A DNA stretch of 36,702 nt, from the NCBI GenBank assembly GCA_043802125.1, contig JAZDLG010000034.1:1-36702 (forward strand), in the 5' to 3' direction. Below are positions 1-7,019 of this stretch, in pieces. A model generated the notes under the pieces. That model saw nothing but the letters and a program-made list of their open reading frames with translations, was not told the origin of the DNA and did not search any database. Within the stretch, counting starts at the first letter, position 1. Every line of letters starts with the position of its first letter. This DNA comes from Phelpsiimicrobium sp043802125. GTDB lineage: Bacteria; Omnitrophota; Gorgyraeia; Velamenicoccales; Velamenicoccaceae. The translations under genes and the position numbers were made by a program.

Positions 1-678
1 ATAAACTTCAATGGCGCGCATAAGTTCTCTTTTGTTAAAATCAGGCCATGGTTTTTTTGTCACATAAAACTCGGTATACGCTATCTGCCATAGCAAAAAA
101 TTGCTAACGCGCATCTCGCCGCTCGTCCTTATAAGAAGATCGGGATCAGGGGCGTCTTTTGTATAGAGGTAGCTTTTGAACAACTCCTCTGTTATGTCCA
201 CAGGCGCAAGTACGCCCGCTTTTACTGCCTCTGCTATTGCCCTTACCGCGTCAAGGATCTCCAGGCGCGAACCGTAATTAAAAGCAAGCCCAAATACGAG
301 CCTATGGTTATTCTGCGTCAATTCTTCGGTCCGACGGATACACTCGCGCAAAGATTCCGTTAAGACCTCCGGGCGCCCTATATGCCTGAGCCGTATGTCG
401 TTCTTGAGCATGTAAGGCAGTTCACGGGCTATGATCTTCTCGCACATATCCATAAGAAAATCTGTCTCGTGCTTCGGCCTTTTCCAGTTCTCCGTAGAAA
501 AGGCATAGACCGTCAAAAACTGGACGCCCAACTCAAGAGAAGCCTTGATAATATCTTTCAAAACGGACATGCCTTTACGATGGCCTTCACTGCGGGAAAG
601 CCCTCTTCTTTTTGCCCAGCGGCCGTTCCCGTCCATTATAATGGCTATATGCGCCGGTATGTTTTTATTGTTGATCAT
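1..678 (-). CDS. uppS: Undecaprenyl diphosphate synthase, C-terminal end cut by window edge
   Basis: Cis-prenyltransferase that condenses isopentenyl diphosphate units onto farnesyl diphosphate to make the C55 lipid carrier used for peptidoglycan and LPS O-antigen synthesis; it acts at the cytoplasmic face of the membrane. The reverse strand reads MINNKNIPAHIAIIMDGNGR at the N-terminus, with the family's catalytic Asp16 in MDGNGRWAKRRG. Later blocks fit the family: TVYAFSTENWKRP, GLAFNYGSR and DLLIRTSGEMRVSNFLLWQ. The ATG at 678 is preceded by AGGAAAC. The frame stays open for 226 codons to base 1; the usual length is about 240-250, so only a short tail is missing. A terminator-like hairpin sits directly upstream of its ribosome binding site. 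Confidence 0.95.
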   Translation of the reverse strand, partial: MINNKNIPAHIAIIMDGNGRWAKRRGLSRSEGHRKGMSVLKDIIKASLELGVQFLTVYAFSTENWKRPKHETDFLMDMCEKIIARELPYMLKNDIRLRHIGRPEVLTESLRECIRRTEELTQNNHRLVFGLAFNYGSRLEILDAVRAIAEAVKAGVLAPVDITEELFKSYLYTKDAPDPDLLIRTSGEMRVSNFLLWQIAYTEFYVTKKPWPDFNKRELMRAIEVY

Positions 679-681
679 GTT

Positions 682-715
682 TCCTAAAATAAATCCGCCA
701 TACGATTTGGCGGAT
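682..715 (-). terminator. Rho-independent terminator-like hairpin between the GH57 gene and uppS
   Basis: On the minus strand ATCCGCCA (715-708) pairs perfectly with TGGCGGAT (700-693) around a 7-base loop and is followed by TTATTTT. It lies after the GH57 stop codon and only a few bases before the uppS Shine-Dalgarno and ATG. It could end the upstream transcript or act as a leader hairpin that tunes uppS. A second small GC palindrome (cgcgcg-t-cgcgcg, 722-734) lies just upstream. Confidence 0.65.
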
Positions 716-749
716 ACGACTCGCGCGTCGCGCGTTTCTAAAAAACGGC

Positions 750-2327
750 TTATTGGTGCACGCGGTAATCTATCTCGGGAAAAATATTGTCCTTATATTC
801 CAATTCCTTTAAAAATTCTTCGTCAATACTATCGGAGGATATGTCTTCGGAGAGCTTAAAAAACCTCAAGAGATGGTCTTTGGTCCTGCGCTGGGCATAA
901 GAAACATGCGTTCCGGTAGCTACGATAAACGCCCAATCCGAACTTTGCGCGAGTAAAAGCTCGCGCAGCGCCTGATTCAGGGCTCTCTTCTTCAACCCGT
1001 TGGTGTTTGGGCTCTGCTTGACCATAGCGGTCATGACGCTTGAGGCCTTATGCAGATGCCTGTAGATCCAGTCATTGGACCCCTGAAGCCATACCTCAGA
1101 ATACCCCTTCCACCCCCAGCTGGACATAGAAGGCGTAAGCACCTGGTTCCTCGGGTTTTCAGCCAGATATTCGGAAGGAGTCACCAATTTGATCGTCTTC
1201 TGGTCGCAGGTGATCTTTCTGATCAGAAATTCAAGCCACATCGGCCCTTCAAACCACCAGTGTCCGTAGAGCTCAGCGTCGTAGGGAGATATAATAATGG
1301 GCTTCCTGCCCAGCGCGTCATAAAGATATTCTACTTGCTTCTCCCTGTTGAACATAAAATTCCCTGCATGGAAGGCGGCTTTTTCCCGCGCCATGTGAGG
1401 TTCGTAAGGCATCTTTTCATCCGAGGTCCCGGTAATACGAAAATACTTTATACCCGTATTTATCCTGACTCCGTCCGGGAGTATATAAGGCTTGATGTAT
1501 TCGTATTCAAGGTCAAAACCTATGTCACGGTAAAACTCGCGGTAATAATAGTCGCCCGGGTAGCCTTCAACGCTGGACCAGACCTGTTTGGAAGATTCCG
1601 TATCCCTTCCGAAAGCGGCGACTCCTGATTTACAATAAACCGGCGCAAAGACGCCGTATTTGGGGCGCGGCGTGCCGTGCAGGATACCGTGAGAATCCAC
1701 GAAGAAAAATTTTATCCCGTTCTCTTTCAATATCTCGTCATCCCCGGGGTAATAGCCGCACTCCGACAGCCAAATACCCTTAGGCTTGCGTCCGAAATTT
1801 TTTTCGTAATTCGCGACAGCAACCTTGACCTGCGCGCGCACCGAAGCTTTGGCAACATCCATCAACGGAAAATAGCCGTGAGTTGCCCCGCAGGTGATGA
1901 TCTCTAAATTACCTGCATCCTGAAAACGCTTAAAAGCAGAAACAAGATTGCGGTGATACCTTTCAAAGAGCTCCCGCGCTGTTATGAACATATTCAGGTA
2001 CATCACGGCGAGCTCCTGAAATCCCTGCATCCACCGGGTCCTTTCCACTTCTTTATGGGCGAGCTCTATCAATCGGTTGAGATGCCTCAAATAACGCTGC
2101 TGCAAGAGATCATCCGTTAGCATGGAGGCCAGGGTGGGAGTAATAGACATAGTCATGCGGAAATCTATCTTGTCATGAGCTAACCGCTCAAACATCGCGA
2201 TAAGAGGGATATAGGTCTCTGTTATCGCCTCATAGAGCCAATCTTCTTCCAAAAAATCCTCATGCTCCGGATGGCGCACGTAAGGTAAGTGTCCGTGCAA
2301 CACCAGGCATAGATATCCTTTGATCAT
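750..2327 (-). CDS. GH57/DUF1957 family 1,4-alpha-glucan branching enzyme
   Basis: Glycoside hydrolase family 57 protein of the DUF1957 branching-enzyme type, expected to transfer alpha-1,4-glucan segments to form alpha-1,6 branches in a glycogen-like polymer in the cytoplasm. Visible GH57 motifs are HGHLPYVRHP (residues 11-20), CGATHGYFP (146-154), WLSECGYYPG with the expected nucleophile Glu189, and SPYDAELYGHWWFEGP with the expected acid Asp350. The length of 525 residues fits TK1436/TTHA1902-like enzymes, and the C-terminal helical region (about 400-510) fits DUF1957. The ATG lies 6 bases after the DUF4912 gene stop, so both are probably co-transcribed. Family and catalytic residues are clear; the branching activity (rather than amylase or another specificity) is inferred from the family. 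Confidence 0.88.
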   Translation of the reverse strand: MIKGYLCLVLHGHLPYVRHPEHEDFLEEDWLYEAITETYIPLIAMFERLAHDKIDFRMTMSITPTLASMLTDDLLQQRYLRHLNRLIELAHKEVERTRWMQGFQELAVMYLNMFITARELFERYHRNLVSAFKRFQDAGNLEIITCGATHGYFPLMDVAKASVRAQVKVAVANYEKNFGRKPKGIWLSECGYYPGDDEILKENGIKFFFVDSHGILHGTPRPKYGVFAPVYCKSGVAAFGRDTESSKQVWSSVEGYPGDYYYREFYRDIGFDLEYEYIKPYILPDGVRINTGIKYFRITGTSDEKMPYEPHMAREKAAFHAGNFMFNREKQVEYLYDALGRKPIIISPYDAELYGHWWFEGPMWLEFLIRKITCDQKTIKLVTPSEYLAENPRNQVLTPSMSSWGWKGYSEVWLQGSNDWIYRHLHKASSVMTAMVKQSPNTNGLKKRALNQALRELLLAQSSDWAFIVATGTHVSYAQRRTKDHLLRFFKLSEDISSDSIDEEFLKELEYKDNIFPEIDYRVHQ

Positions 2328-2333
2328 CGTGAT

Positions 2334-3407
2334 TTAGGGGTTTCGCGTTGTTTTTCTAGTGACGATAGGCGTGATCGTGCGCGTCTCATTTATATGGGCC
2401 GACTTGGCCACAACAGGGATGACTTGTTTTCCGTCGGGTAAAGCAAAACGCAGCGTAAAAGTGCCGTCTTTTCTAAGCTTAACTTCTTTGCCCTGTACAG
2501 TAACGCGCGCGTCTGCTTCTGTGGCGCCATAGACTATCAATTCCGCGTCCACGACAAGCCAGAATGCGCCTTTTTCTTTGGCCTTCTTTACGGGTGAACT
2601 GACACCCATGGAAGCTAATCCTCGGGATGAGATGTCTTTTTTAAGCCTCTCCTGCCACAGTTTCCCTACAGGACTTGAAACATTAGGGCCCAGTCCGACG
2701 GACATGCCGTAAAGCCGCCTGAATTCATCGTCGGGTATCATCCACTCTTCATCCGTGACCCAGGAAGGGCCGTCCAGCGGAAGCGAAATAGTGTTGGATC
2801 GCACCACCGTTATAAAACGGCCGTCCGGCAAAATGATGCCAAGGTCCGCGCACCAGGACGTCCCCGGAGACCCAAAATTCAAATACCAGTTCCTGGCGTC
2901 AAAATCAATGCCTGTGTCAAAGAAACGATGCGCGTTTGAGCCGTCAAAATTAATACAGCTTACGTCATAAGAACGCAAGACCCAGCGGGCCCTGTCAAAA
3001 ACACCGCCCAGCTCATTCTTTAACCTGTTTGTGGTGCCTGAGGACACATCCCAATACGAATGCGCCCACCAAGGATCGCGTATCTGCAGAACGACAATGT
3101 CTTCATCGTAGCGCGCCGGTATCTGGCGCCGCTCTAATTCAGCTATAGCTGATCTCTTATAAGATGGTTCAACTGAACTCGCGTACCCCGTGTAATATTT
3201 AGCCTGCTCGGCCTTCATTTCGCGGAGAGGTATTTCTTGCTTACTAACAGGGGCTACGACAGCCTTGCGTCTTGGCCTAGCTGCACTGCGTGCATTGCCT
3301 GCACTGCGTGCATTGCCTGCACTGCGTGCAGGCAACTTTTTACTAATGAGCTGTCGCTTTTTGGGCTTGATCTTTGTAGTCTTAGGTTTCTTGGCCGCTT
3401 TTTTCAT
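2334..3407 (-). CDS. DUF4912 domain protein with a basic repetitive N-terminus
   Basis: The 357-residue protein begins with about 50 residues rich in Lys, Arg, Ala and Pro, including a tandem ARSAGN repeat, which looks like a disordered nucleic-acid- or polyanion-binding tail. Residues about 95-225 fit DUF4912: VVLQIRDPWWAHSYWDVS, then a WVLRSYDV strand, NWYLNF and a C-terminal WMIPDDEFRRLYG segment. Residues 280-345 form a beta-rich stretch (GATEADARVTVQGKEV). The function of DUF4912 is unknown. Its position immediately upstream of the GH57 enzyme suggests a role linked to alpha-glucan, for example polymer binding; this is inference. The start is supported by a G-rich Shine-Dalgarno (GGGGGGTGTCTG then ATG). 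Confidence 0.75.
   Translation of the reverse strand: MKKAAKKPKTTKIKPKKRQLISKKLPARSAGNARSAGNARSAARPRRKAVVAPVSKQEIPLREMKAEQAKYYTGYASSVEPSYKRSAIAELERRQIPARYDEDIVVLQIRDPWWAHSYWDVSSGTTNRLKNELGGVFDRARWVLRSYDVSCINFDGSNAHRFFDTGIDFDARNWYLNFGSPGTSWCADLGIILPDGRFITVVRSNTISLPLDGPSWVTDEEWMIPDDEFRRLYGMSVGLGPNVSSPVGKLWQERLKKDISSRGLASMGVSSPVKKAKEKGAFWLVVDAELIVYGATEADARVTVQGKEVKLRKDGTFTLRFALPDGKQVIPVVAKSAHINETRTITPIVTRKTTRNP
3283..3329 (-). repeat. 18-base in-frame tandem repeat in the DUF4912 gene
   Basis: The unit gcactgcgtgcattgcct occurs at 3283-3300 and 3301-3318, with a partial third copy to 3329. Each unit contains the palindrome TGCAC-TGC-GTGCA. Because the unit is 18 bases the reading frame is kept and the protein gains ARSAGN units, so copy number can vary without a frameshift. 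Confidence 0.85.
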
Positions 3408-3428
3408 CAGACACCCCCCGCTTCTAAT

Positions 3429-3776
3429 TTACTTCTTTTCAGAAACGCTCGCTTCGCTCGCGTTTTGAGACTCTATTTTAAGCGCAGCTTTTTGGCTTTG
3501 TTCCAGGGCGAGCTCTTCTTTTAATTGAGCTATCAGGCGCTTATTCTTTAAGACTTCTGCCCTCAACATCTTGGCTTCCGCCCGAATGGCTGCTTGGCCG
3601 TTCTGAAGCCTCATCGTCTTTTCTTCAAAATCAAGCCTCTGGGCCATCTCGTCTTGAAAGTTTCTTTTAAATTTATTAAGATCCGCGGTCGCCTTGACCA
3701 GCGACGACAATACAAGAATGATCACCAATACGAAAAAAATATAGGCCTTGTTGGAATAAAGAGCTTTTGTCGTCAC
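3429..3776 (-). CDS. Small membrane-anchored coiled-coil protein
   Basis: The 115-residue protein has one N-terminal membrane segment (about residues 11-28, YIFFVLVIILVLSSLVKA) followed by a highly charged heptad-like helix to about residue 100 (EKTMRLQNGQAAIRAEAKML and onward). It is probably anchored in the inner membrane with a coiled-coil soluble domain. No family is recognised. It starts with GTG directly after the TAA stop of the OmpA-like gene, so it is tightly coupled to it, and may work with that lipoprotein at the envelope. The C-terminus (residues NASEASVSEK) is encoded by a GC-rich palindrome at about 3445-3470. Confidence 0.6.
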   Translation of the reverse strand: MTTKALYSNKAYIFFVLVIILVLSSLVKATADLNKFKRNFQDEMAQRLDFEEKTMRLQNGQAAIRAEAKMLRAEVLKNKRLIAQLKEELALEQSQKAALKIESQNASEASVSEKK

Positions 3777-4433
3777 TTACTTTAAATTCTCTTTTGGTTC
3801 CAACATCCCCGTATTGGAAGCACCTGTAGTCCCGGTTGGGACTTTTTTCAACTCAGGCAAAATGACTATCTCCACCCTGCGGTTCTTACGGCGGCCTTCC
3901 TGAGTATCGTTAGAAGCAACAGGCCTATACTCGCCGTAACCGATAGCTGCCAACTTTTCAGGCAATACGCCTTTCTCAAGTAAATAATGAAGCACACTTG
4001 TGGAACGCGCCGTTGAAAGCTCCCAATTGGTCTTCCATCCTGAATATTTTATAGGGTCGTTATCTGTATGCCCTTCAATGCCGACATTTAGATCAGCGGC
4101 TTTTGCGGTGATAACCGAAGCCACCTTATCAAGCGCCTCGAAAGCCTCAGGCCTTATCTTTGCCTTACCGGAATCAAATAGGATCTCGTCTAAAAATGTG
4201 ATGACCAGGCCCCTTTCTTCCATGCTCAGGCTCACGCCTTCAATGCCTTTAAGTTTACTCTCTAACTCGGCTTTTATCCCGGAAAGCCTGTCTACCTCTT
4301 CTTCTAAGGATTGGATCCTCTCAATGTCAGACTTGCGCCCTTTTTGAAATATGATGGTACATCCCGTCAAATTTAAAAATATTATGCCGGCTGTCAACCC
4401 CATAACCTGAGTTAAAAATCTCTTACTGAACAT
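3777..4433 (-). CDS. OmpA/MotB-domain lipoprotein (Pal-like)
   Basis: Likely outer-membrane lipoprotein that binds peptidoglycan. Residues 1-25 form a lipoprotein signal ending in the lipobox LTGC (lipidated Cys25). A short coiled coil follows (about 36-66, IERIQSLEEEVDRLSG). The OmpA C-terminal domain spans about 75-195, with ILFDSGKAKIRPEAFEALD, EGHTDNDP, NWELSTARS, GYGEYRPVASN and GRRKNRRVEI, the last containing the arginine that contacts diaminopimelate in this family. At 218 residues, with its coiled coil, it resembles Pal- or MotB-like stalk proteins rather than a beta-barrel OmpA. The ATG follows a strong AGGAGG Shine-Dalgarno and a good promoter lies upstream, making it the first gene of a small envelope unit. 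Confidence 0.85.
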   Translation of the reverse strand: MFSKRFLTQVMGLTAGIIFLNLTGCTIIFQKGRKSDIERIQSLEEEVDRLSGIKAELESKLKGIEGVSLSMEERGLVITFLDEILFDSGKAKIRPEAFEALDKVASVITAKAADLNVGIEGHTDNDPIKYSGWKTNWELSTARSTSVLHYLLEKGVLPEKLAAIGYGEYRPVASNDTQEGRRKNRRVEIVILPELKKVPTGTTGASNTGMLEPKENLK

Positions 4434-4462
4434 ATTATCCTCCTGTTGGTTACAATGTTTTT

Positions 4463-4491
4463 ACAATAACACAGCAAAAATCATTCGTCAA
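4463..4491 (-). promoter_or_regulatory. Sigma70-type promoter for the OmpA-like gene
   Basis: On the minus strand TTGACG (4491-4486) is separated by exactly 17 bases from TATTGT (4468-4463). It lies in the 73-base gap between purA and the OmpA-like gene, about 30 bases upstream of that gene's start codon. Confidence 0.6.
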
Positions 4492-4506
4492 GCCAAACTT
4501 CCTGTC

Positions 4507-5775
4507 TTACCTGAATAAGGTCTCATCGCGGCCGGAACCTACAGATACGATACCGACTGAAGCCTCGCAGAGCTCTTCAATCGTAGAAATATAATGCTTC
4601 GCTTCTTTTGGCAAATTTTTGTAACTTCTTATTTTGCTAGTGGTTATTTTCCAGCCGGGAAACTCTTTATATACGGGCTTGGCTCTCTGCATGACTTCAA
4701 GGTCATTGGGGAAATGCGTGAATGTCTTACCTTTATACTTATAGGCTACGCATATCTTCAAACTCCTCATTTCATCCAAAACATCAAGCTTCATCACTGC
4801 CATGGAATCCACGCCATTGATCATAACGGCGTAACGGACCAACACCGCGTCAAACCAACCGCACCTTCGCGGCCTGCCGGTCGTTGCGCCGAATTCGCGC
4901 CCCTTGGAACGGATATATTCGTCAAGCGCCCTGGGGCACTCCGTCATAAAAGGCCCCTCGCCTACCCTCGTTGTATAAGCCTTGACCACACCCACCACCC
5001 GGTCTATCTTTGTAGGAGCTATTCCGGTGCCTGTGCAAGCGCCCGCCGAGACCGTGTTAGAAGAAGTGACAAAAGGATAGGTCCCGAAATCAATGTCAAG
5101 AAAAGTACCCTGAGCTCCTTCAAAAAGGACAGACGCCTTTTTTTTAATGGCGTCATTTAATAAAACAACGGTATCGCATACGCATTCTTTCAACTTGCGG
5201 CCATAAGCCGAATAAATATCATAAAGCTCGTTAAATTTAAAACCCGGGTGGTGATAGACTTTTTTAAATATCTCATTCTTTTCTTTCAGGTTATCTTTTA
5301 ATTTATCCTCAAAGAGGCGCGGATTAAGAAGATCGCCCATCCTGATGCCGCAGCGTGAGGCCTTATCCGCGTAACAAGGGCCTATGCCGCGGCCGGTGGT
5401 CCCGATCTTATTAGACCGTTTTGCCTCTCTAAAAGCGTCTAAGATCCTGTGATAAGGAAATATAACGTGGGCCTGCTCTGATATCTTGATACGCCCGTCT
5501 ACGGAAATACCGCGTTTAAGTATAGAGTTTATTTCATCAAGAAGAACAGCCGGATCTACGACAACACCACTGCCTATGACGCAGATCTTATTTTTATGCA
5601 GGATACCGGATGGCAAAAGATGGAAGATAAAAGATGCGCCGTTCACTACGACCGTATGCCCCGCGTTATTGCCGCCTTGGTAGCGCACGATATAATGCGC
5701 CTCATTAGACAAGATGTCAACGACCTTGCCCTTTCCTTCATCTCCCCATTGTAATCCGATTAAGACAGTATTCAT
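4507..5775 (-). CDS. purA: Adenylosuccinate synthetase
   Basis: Catalyses the GTP-dependent joining of IMP and aspartate to adenylosuccinate, the first committed step from IMP to AMP, in the cytoplasm. The N-terminal signature LIGLQWGDEGKGKVVDIL carries Asp12 and Lys15, and His40 lies in GGNNAGHTVVV. Further family blocks are GTTGRGIGPCYADKASR, LFEGAQGTFLDIDFGTYPFV and TGRPRRCGWFDAV. The length of 422 is normal. Its ATG overlaps the TGA of the upstream homocitrate-synthase-like gene (ATGA), implying translational coupling to that gene. Confidence 0.97.
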   Translation of the reverse strand: MNTVLIGLQWGDEGKGKVVDILSNEAHYIVRYQGGNNAGHTVVVNGASFIFHLLPSGILHKNKICVIGSGVVVDPAVLLDEINSILKRGISVDGRIKISEQAHVIFPYHRILDAFREAKRSNKIGTTGRGIGPCYADKASRCGIRMGDLLNPRLFEDKLKDNLKEKNEIFKKVYHHPGFKFNELYDIYSAYGRKLKECVCDTVVLLNDAIKKKASVLFEGAQGTFLDIDFGTYPFVTSSNTVSAGACTGTGIAPTKIDRVVGVVKAYTTRVGEGPFMTECPRALDEYIRSKGREFGATTGRPRRCGWFDAVLVRYAVMINGVDSMAVMKLDVLDEMRSLKICVAYKYKGKTFTHFPNDLEVMQRAKPVYKEFPGWKITTSKIRSYKNLPKEAKHYISTIEELCEASVGIVSVGSGRDETLFR

Positions 5776-7019
5776 GGAGCCATTGTGAATATTTTTTGCG
5801 CGATGTCCGGATATTGAGCCACAAATTTCAACTCGTCCTGCACCAAAGGCTTTTGATTATGCACGTTGGCGTAGCGCACGAGTTCTAAGACCCTTGAGGC
5901 TTCCTGATCGTCTTTAAAAACAACTTCCATCTTGTCATAAACGTTCCTGAAACCTTTAATGCCGGAATACTCGCCCGCGGTGATCTGTCTTCCTGTGTCT
6001 ATGACTTCGGGTTCGCCGCGGCCTAATTCTTCATAATCGTAAAGTTCATAATTGCGCCTGTCTTTTAAGGCGCCATCCGCGTGTATGCCTGATTCATGGG
6101 CAAACGCATTAGCCCCTATGCCCGGTTGATTGATAGGTATAGGCACGCCGAAGGCATAAGATGCGTATTTGCATATTCTCCAAGCCACTTTTAGATTTAT
6201 CCGTTCATCAAGTTGATACTCGTCCTTGAGGCCAAAGCCAAATTTTATTGCCAAGATGCAGCTTACCAAGTCCGCGTTCCCGGCGCGTTCGCCCATTCCG
6301 TTTACGCAGGTATTTATATAAGCGTCTTGGCCTGCGTCAACAGCCGCCTTAGCGCCCGAAACAGAATTGGCCACGACCATTCCAAGATCATTATGGCAAT
6401 GGATCTCTATGGGCAGCTGCACCGCCTCAGCCAACTTTTTTATCCTGTCATACATCGTAAAAGGGCTGTCACATCCGAGAGTATCGCAATATCGTATGCG
6501 GTCAGCGCCTGCCGACTTTGCAGCCTGGGCAAATTCTATCAAGTATGCCATATTCGTGCGAGACGCATCTTCGGCGTTTACTCCTATCGCCTTTGCGCCC
6601 AATTGCTTGGCAAGTATGGCTGCCTGTGTCATCTCTTTTATCACGGCCTTATGGTCAAGTTTACCCTTAAACTTGTTTATGATCATCTGGTCTGATGTAG
6701 AAATGGATAAATTGAGGTATTCTATCCCGGGTACGTTCTTAAACGCCGTCTCCACATCTTCTTTTGTCGCCCGCAGCCAGCCGCTCAAACGGATAGGCGA
6801 AAGTACCCCCATCTGTGCTAGCTCCAGATTGGCATTCAGATAATTGAGCTCATGCCGGGTCACGGGAAATCCGAATTCGGATTGAGCTACGCCCATCTGA
6901 TTAAGAAAAATATTGATGAGTGTTTTCTGCAATTTAGAAAGGCAAATGCGCGACGTCTGCACGCCGTCTCTGTTAGTCACATCAAGAATATATATCTTAG
7001 CCTGTTTATCTGTCTTCAT
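5772..7019 (-). CDS. Homocitrate/isopropylmalate synthase family (DRE-TIM metallolyase)
   Basis: A TIM-barrel acyl-CoA:2-oxoacid Claisen condensing enzyme of the HMGL-like/LeuA/NifV family. Visible motifs are VTNRDGVQT with Arg17-Asp18 at the start of the barrel, the metal-binding IEIHCHNDLGM (His207, His209), GMGERAGNADLV (241-252), and the second conserved block HESGIHADG (308-316). Length is 415. This is nearer to homocitrate-synthase-like (NifV/AksA) proteins than to LeuA, since the C-terminal part is too short for a full LeuA regulatory domain. The true 2-oxoacid substrate cannot be read from the sequence: 2-oxoglutarate, pyruvate and 2-oxoisovalerate are all possible. ATGA overlaps link it to the genes on both sides. 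Confidence 0.82.
   Translation of the reverse strand: MKTDKQAKIYILDVTNRDGVQTSRICLSKLQKTLINIFLNQMGVAQSEFGFPVTRHELNYLNANLELAQMGVLSPIRLSGWLRATKEDVETAFKNVPGIEYLNLSISTSDQMIINKFKGKLDHKAVIKEMTQAAILAKQLGAKAIGVNAEDASRTNMAYLIEFAQAAKSAGADRIRYCDTLGCDSPFTMYDRIKKLAEAVQLPIEIHCHNDLGMVVANSVSGAKAAVDAGQDAYINTCVNGMGERAGNADLVSCILAIKFGFGLKDEYQLDERINLKVAWRICKYASYAFGVPIPINQPGIGANAFAHESGIHADGALKDRRNYELYDYEELGRGEPEVIDTGRQITAGEYSGIKGFRNVYDKMEVVFKDDQEASRVLELVRYANVHNQKPLVQDELKFVAQYPDIAQKIFTMAP

Noticed and set aside
1050..1628. 192-codon plus-strand ORF opposite the GH57 gene
   Set aside because: It is the antisense shadow of a gene with clear catalytic motifs; no family features are seen in its translation.
3283..3329. 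Short tandem repeats as a possible CRISPR-like array
   Set aside because: Units are contiguous with no spacers, are only 18 bases long and are read in frame within a protein.
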